DNA of 42,500 bases from assembly GCA_905221605.1 (NCBI GenBank), contig CAJNDS010002270.1, positions 417,435-459,934 on the forward strand, given 5' to 3'. Position numbers and translations under genes: made by a program. Below the pieces are notes generated by a model that made no database searches, had not been told where the DNA came from, and saw only the letters and a list, made by a program, of their open reading frames with translations. Source of the stretch: Symbiodinium natans. Lineage: Eukaryota; Sar; Dinophyceae; Suessiales; Symbiodiniaceae. Shown here piece by piece: positions 25,380 through 33,815 of this stretch; position 1 is the first letter of the stretch, and each line of letters starts with the position of its first letter.

Positions 25380-28300
25380 GTAATGGTGGATGATGCCCCT
25401 GAACCCCTAAAGCCTTAGCTTCCGCGTCCAAAGTTCCCAAACCCTCACACCCTGAACCACCCCCAAAGCCCCAAAGCCTCCCCCACCGACATTTGAAAAC
25501 CTGAAAACTTAGAACCTTAAAACCCTAAACCCTAAACCCCAAACCCGAAACCCTAAACCCTAAACCCAAAACCCAAAACCCTAAACCCTAAACCCTAAAC
25601 CCTAAACCCTAAACCCTAAACCCTAACACCGCCCTGAGCGCCAGAGAGTCTCTGTCCTGCAAAAGGATCTCATGGCCGGGGGCAGACTGCGTGAGGCGGA
25701 AGGGTTTAGGGTTTAGGGTGTAGGGTTTAGGGTTTAGGGTTCAGGGTTCAGGGTTCAGGGATCACGAAGGAGGTGACTGGCTTGTGGTTCAGGGTTTTAA
25801 GTGGGATTTTAGGGGTTTAGCGTGTTTGGGCTTGATGCTTTTAGGGTTTGAGGGTTTTAGGGTTTAGGGCTAAGGGTAGGGTTTAGGGTTTAGGGGTTAG
25901 GGTTTCGGTTTGGGGTTCCGAAGCCCTTTTGAGGCCTAAGCTGGCCCATAGATAGCTGGCTTTTTGCCCCCGACTTTGGGTTCTTGAGTTCAGCTCTAGG
26001 AGCTCTAGGAGGTGCGGGGCACTAGAGTTTAGGGTTTAGGGTTTAGGGTTTGGGGTTTAGGGTTTAGGGTTTGGGGTTTAGGGTTTAGGGCTTAGGGTTT
26101 CACAGCCGTTTTGGGGTGCAACTGCTTGAGGGCTCGGGTTCTTCAGAGCTTCGGGGCTGCCGGAGGGCAATGTGGGGTTCGGATGCATGGCTTTAGGGTT
26201 TAGGGTCTAGGGTTTAGGGTTTAGGGTTTAGGGTTTAGGGTTTAGGGTTTAGGGTTTAGGGTGACAGGTAGTAGTAGGAGTGCCGGTGTCATTGCAGGGC
26301 TTTTGGGGTTTTGGACAGTTCTGTCTGAGGATCACAATTTCTCAGGGGGTTTTGCCGGAGTGGCTGGAGATTGACCTAATTAGGCCTACTGCCAGTAGTA
26401 GGCCTTAAAACCCTAAACGCGTTGACTGCCCATGGACGTGAAACGCCCTGGGCCAAGTGCTTACTTCGTACACGTTCCACTTGTTGGATCCCCTATAGAA
26501 CTGAACGTGTACATTTTTTGGGGGGGAGGGGGGCTTATGAGTCAACTAAGTGTACCCCAAACCCTAAGCCCCAGACCTGCCACGAGACATACTATGTCAT
26601 GGCGCACATCCTGATGTACGCTGGCCTCGTCATTGCCTTCCGTGAAACCTTCAACCCTCAGCCCACCTGCCTTTGACTTCCCTACGCCTAAACCCTAAAC
26701 CCTAAACCCGAAACCCTAAACCCTAAACCCTAAATCGGGCAGGCCGAGCCCGGCGAGAAGCCCACGGAGCCGCGATTGCAGCTGCCTGGCAGCCGTTGGG
26801 GTCTAGGTTTAGGGTTTAGGGTTTAGGGTTTAGGGTTTAGGGTTACAACCCCACTTATAAGTCTACTTAGAACCTACTTAGGGGACTTGGGGGGTTTATC
26901 AGTACAGGTAGAATTGGGGTGATACGTGCCCATGAACCTCCAAGTAGGCCGGGGCTTCGGGTGTCGAGAGGGGTTGAGTTGGGCAGGCTGAGGGGTTGGC
27001 CCTAAACCCGAACCCTTAAACCCCTAAACCCCTAAACCCCTAGAACCCCTAGAACCCCTAGAACCCCTAAACCCCTAAACCCCTAACCCCTTAGCCCCTT
27101 TAACCCCTTAACCTCTGGAGCGATCCACGGCTCGATGTGGGTTTAGGTGATTTTCAGACTGCGGGTGGGGTAGTTCCCGCCTGTAGTTCCGTTTTATACT
27201 CCTTACTGTCCCTAAACCCTAGATGCTGAATCCTAAAACCTAAACCCTAAACCCGTCAAACCTAAAGAAAGAATCCTCCCTCCGAAATGCCGATCCCTGA
27301 GCCCTTCATGGGATCTAAGGGTTAAGGGGTAGGTGTCCGTGCAGGTTGCCCATGTCATCCCCTGAACCCTGAACCCGAAACCCGCAACCCGAAATAAACC
27401 CTAAACCCTAAACCCTAAACCCTAAACCCTAAACCCTAAACCCTAAACCCTGAACCCTGAACCCTGAACCCTAAACCCTATGCTTGCAGAACCCTATACT
27501 TACTGAACCCTAACCCCACAAAACCTTAGGTCCGCTCCACTTCGGGCGGAGTCTCCGGAGAGAAGGGCGGTTGTCACGGCGTTGGGCTCGGAGGGCTTAT
27601 GTAGGGTTTGGGGTTTAGGGTTTGGGGTTTGGGGTTTAGGGTTTAGGGTTTGGGCTTTAGTAAGTCTAGGACTTAAGGTTCAGGATTCAGGGTTTGGGGC
27701 TTAGGGTTCAGGATTTAGGGTTTAGGGTTCAGGATTTAGGGTTCGAGGTTTGGGGTTAAGTATAGGATTTAGGGAGTAGGGCTTAGGGGTTCCAGGGGAA
27801 TGTGTTGTTTCGGGTTCTTAGGGAATGTGTTGCTGTTGATGTTGTCGTCTTATCGTAGATGGAGAAAGATGCAAAACTTCATATGTTCTTAATAATATGG
27901 GATTCTCTGGGTGGGTGGGTAGTGCTTTTTCCGTCGTATGATGAAAAAGCTCGACCAGCGAAAGCTAGTACATGGGCTGCTGAACCCTAAGCCCGAAGCC
28001 CGAAGCCCTAAACCCTAAACCCCAAACCCCAAACCCTAAACCCTAAACCCTAAACCCTAAACCCTAAACCCTAAACCCTAAACCCCAAGCCCTATGAGCT
28101 CAAAAGGTGCCGGCAAGCAGCCCCTGCCTCCGACCCCTGCCGGCGCGCGCTCTTCAGCCAGCAAGGGGGAACTGTTGCGGATTTGGGGCCCTTTTCGTTA
28201 GGGTTTAGGGTTTAGGGTTTAGGGTTTAGGGTTTAGGGTTTAGGGTTTAGGGTTTAGGGTTTAGGGTTTAGGGTTTAGGGTCTAGGTTTTAGGGTTTAGG

Positions 28301-29172
28301 GTCTAGGGTTTCGCAGATCGGGTCCCTTTTGGTTCGGGTTTAGGATTTAGGGGTTAGGGTTTGCGGTTTAGGCTTTGGGGTTTAGGATTTAGGGCCTAGG
28401 GTTTAGGGTTTAGGGTTTCGGTTTTAGGGTTTAGGGTTTCGGGTTTGTTTGGCCATCGTTGGGCGTTTTGGTTGGAGGTTTAGGGCTTAGAGTTTGGAGT
28501 TTTGGGTTGGAGTCTTAGCATAAATGTCCTTGCAACAAGCCTGAGTGCAGGGTCTGCTTTTATTTCTTAGCCAATGGTTGAACTACGCGCGAGTGAGGAA
28601 GTTAGGTTTCGCTACGTGGTAGCCGGAGACAAACCCCCTAAACCCTAATCCCTAAACCCTAAACCCTAAACCCTAAATCCTAAACCCTAAACCCTAAACC
28701 CTAAACCCTAAACCCTAAACCCTGCTTGGAGGTTCATGGCACCCACATAAAAGCTGCACGTATGACCCAACGATAACGATATTTGGGTACTCAAGGGCTT
28801 ATGAAACCTGACTTCGACCCTAAACCCTAAACCCTAAACCCTAAACCCTAAACCCTAAACCCTAAACCCTAAACCCTAAACCCTAAACCCTAAACCCTAA
28901 ACCCTAAACCCTAAACCCTAAACCAAAACCCTAAATCACCTAAACCCCCAAAACCCCCTAAACCCCCTAAACCCCCAAAACCCCCTAAACCCCCTAAACC
29001 CCCTAAACCCCCTAAACCCCCTAAACCCCCTAACCCCCTAACCCCCTAACCCCCCCCCCCCATCTTTAGTTCTCTATCCCCAAGAACCTCTGATTTGCGG
29101 TGTCGAAATCCAGGTCTTGTCCCCGACGCGAGCCATGCCAAGGCGTAGGGGGTGTTGCGGGGGAGGGGGGGT

Positions 29173-29203
<31 letters not shown>

Positions 29204-32200
29204 CTGGAGGGTGACGTTTTGGGTTTTAGGGTTTGCTTAGAGGGTCATGCTACTTGCTAACCAATTATAACGGTCCTTGTAACCCACTTATGAGCCCCTG
29301 ACTTCCCCTAATATTGTTATAAGTACAGCTATAAGTACAGTTATATCTGGTTAATAAGTACCATGAACCTCCAAGTAGGGGTTGTGTGGGGCGGGGAGGG
29401 GGGGCTGTAACCTACTTAGGGGTCTTAGGGTACTGTTCTCATTGGGGTGAATAAGTGCCCATAGGAAACCTAGGCCCCACCGCAGGTCGAGTGTTCAGTG
29501 GGTTCAGTCGAGGGGTTTGCGGTTTAGGGTTGAGGGTTTATAGGGTTTAGGCTTTAGGGGCTTAGGGTTTAGGGTGTCAAGGTCAAGTTCAGGCTTGGGG
29601 TCTACAGGGCATCGAGTATTCTTCTTCTTCTTATGATCATTATTATTGCGATTGTCATTCTTATTATGATTACTATTTTTATTAGAACTATTACGATTAT
29701 TATTATAACTAGTATAATTAGGTTTATCAATAGTATTCTTATTCTTATTGTTGTTTTTATTATATATTTTTGGGGGGAGGGGGGGGGCAGTGCCCTAACC
29801 TTAAATGCCGTTAGGATGTAGAGCCTGCTCAATTGGCCTTGGGAAAGGATCGAGTCCATGTATGCCGAGCCGGTCTGGGGCCCAGTGCCCCTAAACCCAA
29901 ACCCCAAGGAGGGGTTTCGGGAATTGAGGGTTTAGGGCTTAGAAAGGGTGTAGCAGCCCTTAATCAGGATTCTCATACGGGGTACGTACTTCAATCCCAA
30001 TTAAGGGCTGTCAGTATAAGGGGGAACATCCCAAGTTTAATGCTTGGTAAAGCCAATGTTGACAGAAGAACTCCGGCTTGGGTTCGGAAGCAGCAGCGCC
30101 CGCAGGCACGCATGCCAATGCGACACAAAAGTGGCGTCGATCTGGTTTAGGGTTTAGGGTTTAGGGTTTACGGTTTCGGGTTTAGGGTTTAGGGCTTACT
30201 GGGTCAGAGTGCACCCCCAGCAGCTGGTGGAGGAAGGCAAAGCACCCAAAGCACGGGATGCCTTTCCAGCGCAAGTATGGACGGACTACGACGACCGGGT
30301 TCAGGGTTTCGGGTTTGGGGCTTGGGATTTTAGGATTTCGTGTTTAGGGTTGAGGATTTAGGATGTAGGGCTTAGGGCTTAACATGTTAGAGGTTTCACG
30401 GCTTCGGGCTTGGGATTTAGGGTTTGGGGTTTAGGGAGTGGAGCTCGAGGCCCAGGTGTCTGGGCTTCATGTCCTAGGCTTAAAGGTTTTTCAGCAGGTT
30501 TTGGGTTGAGGGTTTAGGTGATAGGGGTTAGGGATTTAGGGGTTAGGGAAAACGAAGGTTTTGTGTCCCGAAACGGTATCTGTTCAGGGAAAGCGTGTGC
30601 TTTGATGTTTGTGGTTGATGAAAAACATAGGGCTTGGGGCTTCAGACTATGGGGTCTTGTGCTTCCCGTGTCCCGTGCGTTGCTGCTCTCAATGGGACCC
30701 TAAGTAATCTGCCGCAAGCATGCCAGCACCAGTGCAAACCTGGAATTGGCGTCAACATCATGCCGGAGGTGCCGAGGTTTCACTTTCCGAAGGCCACGAA
30801 CTTGGGGAACAAGATGGGGGGATTTTGTGGCCACGTCAGCAAGAGTTGGCAGATGAGTACGAAGGAGCAGGGGCTGCTTGGGATTTCAGCTCTTTCGCTG
30901 AAGCCCGCAATATTTCGGCAACCACATCTAGGGTTTTGGGTTAAGGGTCTTCAACCCAACGGCGCCCTCTGCCCTGAAACCTACCTGAGTAGAACCCTAA
31001 ACATCCCCCTACACCCCGCTAACACCCTAAACCCTGACCCCTAAACCCTAAACCTTAAACCCTAAACCCTAAACCCGAAACCCGAAACCCTAAACCCTAA
31101 ACCCTAAACCCTAAACCCCTCGAGGTGCCCTACCCTGGGGCTCACTGGCCTGGCCCCGCGCCCTGCGGGCCCAGAGGCATCCTGCGGCAACTCTCCGTAA
31201 CTTTCGGGTTTCAGGGGGGTTGAGAAGGGGTTTCGGGTTTAGGGTTTAGGTTTAGGGGTAGGGGTTTAGGGTTTGGGGTTTAGAGTTTAGGGTTTTGGGT
31301 TTGGGGTAGGGTTTGGGGTTTAAGGGGTGGTTAGGGTTCAGGGGTTCTGGCGTTTCGGTTTTTGGGGCTTTAGGGCCTGGGGTTTACGGGGTGAGTTTGG
31401 CGGGGTTCACGGTTTAGGGGTTCACGGCGTGAGGCTTTGGGGGCAGGGCTTTCGGGGCTGTTGACTTAGTAAGTAGGGTTCGTAAGGTGGGGTATGGGGA
31501 TTATCATCGGGCTTCTTGGGAAACAATAGAGTTACCAAGTCAAAAGATCTTCAGGGTTAAAGTTAGGGGTTTTAGCCTTCAGGCATACTGGGCTGAGGCT
31601 CTAGGGTCCCACAAGCTCAGCGACGGGAAGAATCACAGGGGTTAAGATCCATACTCCTAAGGTTGTAACCCTAAAAGTTCCCCTCAGTATACTCCTACTA
31701 CGGCCCTTGTATTACCAAAAGGAATCTTTGGAGGAAAAAGGCCTAAGGTTGTAACCCTAAAAGTTCCCCTCAGTATACTCCTACTACGGCCCTTATATTA
31801 AAAGGAATCTTTGGAGGAAAAAGGCCTAAGGTTGTAACCCTAAAAGTTCCCCTCAGTATACTCCTACTACGGCCCTTATATTAAAAGGAATCTTTGGAGG
31901 AAAAAGGCCTAAGGTTGTAACCCTAAAAGTTCCCCTCAGTATACTCCTACTACGGCCCTTATATTAAAAGGAATCTTTGGAGGAAAAAGGCAGGGTCCCC
32001 CACAAACCCAAGGGTGCCACCTTAGCAGTTGGAAAAAGAAAAATGCACCTCGGACTTCCTCCACTCTGCTCGGAATTGGCTCTGGAATCTGCTTGGAGTC
32101 TTCTCGGGAAATGGGGGGGTTTCCGAAAATGGCGGTACCTGCCCAACCCCTACTTGGAAGCCCTTGTTGACTCTCGTAGGTTTAGGTGGGTTACGGGGAT

Positions 32201-32967
32201 TCTCATAGGGTTTCTAGGAGTTTCTCGGATCGAAAGCAGCTCACGAGCGGGCTGTATTGTCGAAGACCCCCCAGAACCCTTCCCAGAGACTCCAATATCC
32301 CTTAATTAAGGATTATACCTTAAATCATATTAGGGATCCTGTTATAATTTAAGGTATCTTCCTTAATTAAGGGATATTGGAGTCTCTGGGTTGTGCAATT
32401 TCCCCTGCGGGGAAGTGGGTTCGTCAAGGGGAGCCATGGCATGACGCAGAGCTGCAAGGACACGTCTTCTGGGTTTAGGGTTTAGGGTTTAGGGTTTAGG
32501 GTTTAGGGTTTAGGGTTTAGGGTTTAGGGTTTAGGGTTTAGGGTTTAGGGTTTAGGGTTTAGGGTTGGTATCCCAGCTCGCAGTTCACTCGCACAGCTCT
32601 TTGCGTGGCCTTGGAGAGACTTTGCAGCAGCGAACAGAAGTGGACCTTGCGGATCGCAAGGCTGAGATTCCCAGAGACTCCAATGTCCCTTAATTATGGA
32701 AGATACCTTAGATTATAATAGGATCTGCTGAGTCAAAAGAGCTGCTAAAGTCGAGCTTCGGGTTTCGGGCTTTCATGCCCGGTGTTTAGGCCGATGTGGG
32801 ACATCGGAGCCGGTAAACCCTAAGGGTTTAGGGTTTGGGGTTTAGGGTTCAGGGTTGAGGGTTGAGGGTTTCACCCTGAACCCTCCTTCTTCCATTCCCT
32901 CCTTGAAAGCAGCAAGCATCCCGCTGGCTCCAGGGCCGCCAATGGCCAGCATGATGCGCAGCCCCCG
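25205..32967 (+). CDS. Gene model 5: long unknown gene, at least 20 exons
   Basis: Eighteen consecutive exons agree in phase: 25205-25379, 25645-25703, 26147-26189, 26575-26641, 26743-26800, 27530-27600, 27859-27910, 28107-28196, 28551-28576, 29070-29113, 29822-29872, 30066-30144, 30208-30298, 30588-30613, 30719-30932, 31125-31196, 31994-32175, 32429-32472 (1444 nt). Further exons at 32577-32675, 32913-32967 and 33190-33222 probably belong, but the donor after 32577 is unresolved. One donor (26190) is GC. The start is not seen: the first exon needs an upstream phase-2 exon. The protein has one likely membrane segment (YVMAHILMYAGLVIAF, followed by RRARR), Cys-containing pieces (VECFTAHE, ALECERCSL, CQHQCKPG) and basic Trp-rich pieces. 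I cannot name a family. Confidence 0.65.
25645..25703 (+). CDS. Exon, gene 5 (RVSVLQKDLMAGGRLREAEG)
   Basis: The exon lies between GAGCGCCAG and a telomeric GTTTAGGG donor. Phase 0 in, phase 2 out. Confidence 0.7.
26147..26189 (+). CDS. Exon, gene 5 (ASGLPEGNVGFGCM)
   Basis: The acceptor is GTTCTTCAG. The third positions are strongly G/C. It ends at a GC donor (ATG|GCTTTAGG), the choice that leaves the phase 0 needed next. Confidence 0.55.
26455..26552. mobile_element. Family-K element
   Basis: CCCCTATAGAACTGAACGTG followed by a G run and GGCTTATGAGTCAACTAAG. Shared with 32985-33100. It explains most of the ORF at 26422. Confidence 0.45.
26575..26641 (+). CDS. Exon, gene 5: probable membrane segment
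   Basis: The exon reads TCHETYYVMAHILMYAGLVI then AFR between AAGCCCCAG and a GTGAAA donor. The hydrophobic stretch of about 16-18 residues followed by the basic start of the next exon suits a membrane helix. If unspliced the frame ends at TGA 26674-26676. Confidence 0.65.
26743..26800 (+). CDS. Exon, gene 5
   Basis: The exon lies between ATCGGGCAG and GTCTAG. Phase gives RARREAHGAAIAAAWQPLG, basic after the membrane segment. A second frame (AEPGEKPTEPRLQLPGSRW) has slightly better third positions but the wrong phase. Confidence 0.55.
26842..26944 (+). mobile_element. Family-A copy
   Basis: It ends GTGCCCATGAACCTCCAAG and has an interior like the copy at 29404. It lies in an intron of gene 5. 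Confidence 0.5.
27530..27600 (+). CDS. Exon, gene 5 (SAPLRAESPERRAVVTALGS)
   Basis: The acceptor is AACCTTAG with a GTAGGG donor. Phase 2 in, phase 1 out. Confidence 0.65.
27859..27910 (+). CDS. Exon, gene 5 (GERCKTSYVLNNMGFSG)
   Basis: The exon lies between TCTTATCGTAG and GTGGGT. The frame given by phase is open. A frame starting with Met (MEKDAKLHMFLIIWDS) is also open but out of phase. Confidence 0.5.
28107..28196 (+). CDS. Exon, gene 5 (CRQAAPASDPCRRALFSQQG)
   Basis: The acceptor is GCTCAAAAG. It continues GTVADLGPF. Mostly G/C third positions. The donor GTTAGG lies at the start of a telomeric tract. Confidence 0.65.
28197..28312 (+). repeat. G-strand telomeric tract
   Basis: It begins at the donor of the exon ending 28196. 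Variants (TTTCGGG, TTTAGGA) continue to 28440. Confidence 0.9.
28551..28576 (+). CDS. Micro-exon, gene 5 (VCFYFLAN)
   Basis: A 26-nt exon between CTGAGTGCAG and GTTGAA. Phase 2 in, phase 1 out, both matched. If unspliced, TGA follows at 28579. Confidence 0.5.
28724..28740 (-). mobile_element. Family-A left end only
   Basis: GCTTGGAGGTTCATGGC is the family-A terminal repeat. It abuts a C-strand telomeric tract, and no partner end is found. Confidence 0.45.
28818..29060 (-). repeat. C-strand tract switching from 7-mer to 9-mer
   Basis: Fifteen CCCTAAA units (28818-28925), then CCCCCTAAA units (28945-29050), ending in a C run nine bases before the acceptor at 29069. Confidence 0.9.
29070..29113 (+). 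CDS. Exon, gene 5 (LYPQEPLICGVEIQ)
   Basis: The exon lies between CATCTTTAG and CAG|GTCTTG. Phase 1 in, phase 0 out. Confidence 0.6.
29160..29203 (+). repeat. Poly-G run
   Basis: 31 consecutive G (29173-29203) after GGGAGGGGGGGT. Expected to form G-quadruplex on this strand and likely length-variable. Confidence 0.8.
29235..29375 (+). mobile_element. Family-A copy in an intron of gene 5
   Basis: The right end is ACCATGAACCTCCAAG and the left end degenerate. The interior matches the 20659 copy in inverted order (CCAATTATAACGGTCC, AAGTACAGCTATAAGTAC). Confidence 0.6.
29404..29473 (+). mobile_element. Degenerate family-A copy
   Basis: Shares CCTACTTAGGGG and GGGGTGA..GTGCCCAT with the 26842 copy. 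It ends AAACCTAG and lies next to the copy at 29235. Confidence 0.4.
29605..29775. repeat. ATT-rich degenerate trinucleotide stretch
   Basis: ATT/CTT/GTT-type triplets, comparable to 15735-15815. The Ile-rich ORFs on both strands are artefacts of it. Confidence 0.75.
29822..29872 (+). CDS. Exon, gene 5 (SLLNWPWERIESMYAEP)
   Basis: The acceptor is AGGATGTAG with a GTCTGG donor. The exon is 17 codons in phase 0. The 708-nt upstream intron carries two family-A elements and an ATT-rich stretch. Confidence 0.65.
29953..30035. mobile_element. Family-B copy
   Basis: The right arm GTCAGTATAAGGGGGAACAT ends in CCCAAG; the left arm is shortened (AGCAGCCCTTAATCAGG). It lies in the gene 5 intron before 30066. 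Confidence 0.6.
30066..30144 (+). CDS. Exon, gene 5 (KNSGLGSEAAAPAGTHANAT)
   Basis: The acceptor is GTTGACAG. It continues QKWRRS and ends at the GTTTAGGG donor of a 63-nt telomeric intron. All three frames are open; phase selects this one. Confidence 0.6.
30145..30207 (+). repeat. 63-nt intron made of TTTAGGG
   Basis: Complete intron of gene 5: telomeric units from the donor to about 30195, then TTACTGGGTCAG. The flanking exons agree in phase, and the downstream frame has high G/C third positions. Confidence 0.7.
30208..30298 (+). CDS. Exon, gene 5 (CTPSSWWRKAKHPKHGMPFQ)
   Basis: The acceptor is ACTGGGTCAG. It continues RKYGRTTTT. Almost all third positions are G/C in the frame that phase predicts, a good independent agreement. 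Confidence 0.7.
30588..30613 (+). CDS. Micro-exon, gene 5 (ESVCFDVC)
   Basis: A 26-nt exon between TCTGTTCAG and GTTGAT, the same size, phase and donor as the micro-exon at 28551. Confidence 0.45.
30719..30932 (+). CDS. Exon, gene 5 (QCKPGIGVNIMPEVPRFHFP)
   Basis: The acceptor is TGCCGCAAG. It continues KATNLGNKMGGFCGHVSKSW. The frame is fixed by phase and by G/C third positions in its first two thirds. A second frame (MPAPVQTWNWRQHHAGG) is also fully open. The donor is GTTTTG; an earlier GC donor is possible. Confidence 0.6.
31125..31196 (+). CDS. Exon, gene 5 (CPTLGLTGLAPRPAGPEASC)
   Basis: The exon lies between CCCCTCGAG and GTAACT, with very high G/C in third positions. Phase 2 on both sides. 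Confidence 0.6.
31457..31554. mobile_element. Family-F element
   Basis: Left GGGCTGTTGACTTAGTAAG, right ACCAAGTCAAAAGATCTTC. Interior TAGGGTTCGTAAGGTGGGGT. It lies in an intron of gene 5. Confidence 0.6.
31659..31990 (+). repeat. Tandem repeat, four copies of 83-86 bp
   Basis: Copies 31659-31744 (86 bp), 31745-31827, 31828-31910 and 31911-31990. Copies 2-4 are identical as read; copy 1 has three extra bases and one change. Each has AAGTTCCCCTCAGTATACTC and GGAATCTTTGGAGGAAAAAG. The last copy abuts the coding exon at 31994. Confidence 0.9.
31994..32175 (+). CDS. Exon, gene 5 (182 nt)
   Basis: The acceptor AAAAGGCAG is formed by the end of the last 83-bp tandem repeat. The frame reads VPHKPKGATLAVGKRKMHLG, then SELALESAWSLLGKWGGFRK and WRYLPNPYLEALVDS. 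The donor is GTAGGT, phase 1. Confidence 0.6.
32282..32390. mobile_element. Family-C palindromic element
   Basis: CCCAGAGACTCCAATATCCC at the left pairs with GGGATATTGGAGTCTCTGGG at the right; arms continue CTTAATTAAGGA, giving about 45 nt each. It lies in an intron of gene 5. Confidence 0.75.
32429..32472 (+). CDS. Exon, gene 5 (EPWHDAELQGHVFW)
   Basis: The acceptor is TTCGTCAAG. It ends at the GTTTAGGG donor of a 104-nt telomeric intron. Phase 1 in, phase 0 out. Confidence 0.65.
32473..32576 (+). repeat. 104-nt intron made of TTTAGGG
   Basis: Complete intron of gene 5: thirteen perfect heptamers and then TTGGTATCCCAG. Donor GTTTAG. Confidence 0.7.
32577..32675 (+). CDS. Exon, gene 5 (HSSLRGLGETLQQRTEVDLA)
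   Basis: The acceptor is GGTATCCCAG in phase 0. It starts LAVHS and continues DRKAEI. The right border runs into a family-C element (CCCAGAGACTCC); the donor is unresolved (GA or GC type). Confidence 0.6.
32669..32720. mobile_element. Family-C half element
   Basis: CCCAGAGACTCCAATGTCCC with AGATACCTTAGATTATAAT but no second arm. It runs into a fragment of family F (GAGTCAAAAGAGCT). Confidence 0.5.
32913..32967 (+). CDS. Exon, gene 5 (KHPAGSRAANGQHDAQPP)
   Basis: The acceptor is TGAAAGCAG with a GTGTCT donor. The third positions are mostly G/C. It needs a phase-2 end upstream that I cannot confirm. Confidence 0.5.
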
Positions 32968-32984
32968 GTGTCTGCGTTAACTTA

Positions 32985-33100
32985 GTAGCTGAAAGAGTGC
33001 ACTTCACACTGTTTGGGATACGAGCATCCCCCCTATAGAACTTAAAAGTGGAAGCCTTTTCTTGGGGGGGCTTATAGAATGAACTCAGCAAGTAAGTCAA
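32985..33100. mobile_element. Family-K element
   Basis: CCCCTATAGAACTTAAAAGT followed by GGGGGGGCTTATAGAATGAA. It pairs with the copy at 26455. Confidence 0.45.
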
Positions 33101-33189
33101 GGAATTTGCTAAGTGTTTCGGGCTCAGGATTTTGGATTTTGGATTTTAGGAGCCCCACAAAACAAGCAAAGGCTAGCGATTCCCATCAG

Positions 33190-33222
33190 GTCATTGCGAT
33201 GATAATCTTGGGCGAATCCTAG
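33190..33222 (+). CDS. Possible terminal exon, gene 5 (VIAMIILGES, TAG)
   Basis: The exon follows TTCCCATCAG in the phase-0 frame left by 32967. Ten hydrophobic-rich codons are followed by TAG. It could equally be a spliced piece of a longer transcript. Confidence 0.4.
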   Translation, partial: VIAMIILGES

Positions 33223-33756
33223 TTTTTTGGCACAAAGGCCAAGAATGCCAAGGGGCTTGGGGTCTAGGAGTTAAAGGGGTTTACAGGGTTCGAGGGATTG
33301 CGGGCCTCGGGGCGAAAGATGGCGTTGAGGTTTAGCGGGTTCGTTAGACGCCGCATCTGCCGTGAAGATCCTAAATCCAGACTGCGCCCTGCTCATTTCA
33401 GAGGATCTTTGGGCAGGATTTCTTGGGGCAGGCTCTAGCTAAAGGTATACCCTTGACCGCAGCACCCCCTTAACTCTAGCCTCGAACAACCCATCAAGTT
33501 GAGGCTCAGACTTGCCTAAGCCTTAAAACCCCTAAACCCCTAAACCCCTAAACCCCTAAACCCCTAAACCCCTAAACCCCTAAACCCCTAAACCCCTAAA
33601 CCCCTAAACCCCTCACCTGTCGAGACATTCGGCTGCGGGGGGTTATACGCCGAAGTGTTTAAAATTTGTCCGCCGGCAGGGAGGGCCTTGAATTAAGGTA
33701 AGGAACCAAGAGACCTTGTAGGTAGGTTAAGCAAGTATTTCTGGTTGCGACACTAG
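33223..33756. other. Spacer with an unplaced open stretch and an octamer tract
   Basis: Two frames are open between about 33310 and 33442: one starts MALRFSGFVRRRICRED after an AG, the other reads SAVKILNPDCALLISEDLWA and stops at TAA 33440. Neither could be placed in a gene. The rest is a (CCCCTAAA)n array and unassigned DNA. Confidence 0.4.
33519..33613 (-). repeat. Octamer array (CCCCTAAA)n
   Basis: Eleven uniform 8-mers. Confidence 0.9.
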
Positions 33757-33815
33757 CAATGGCCACCATGGTGGCGGCATGCCGTCTTGAGTCTCTCATG
33801 AACCACGTCCACTGG
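33757..33815 (+). CDS. Candidate first exon, gene 6 (MATMVAACRLESLMNHVHW)
   Basis: The ATG lies two bases after GACACTAG. A GTCGAA donor gives 19 codons in phase 0; if unspliced the frame ends at TAA three codons later. Confidence 0.4.

Noticed and set aside
29602-29907. Ile-rich ORFs on both strands
   Set aside because: Translation of an ATT/TAT triplet stretch. Only 29822-29872 in this interval is kept, in a different frame.
32849-33100. 83-codon minus-strand ORF
   Set aside because: It overlaps the + strand exon 32913-32967, which has better codon use and splice borders, and a family-K element.
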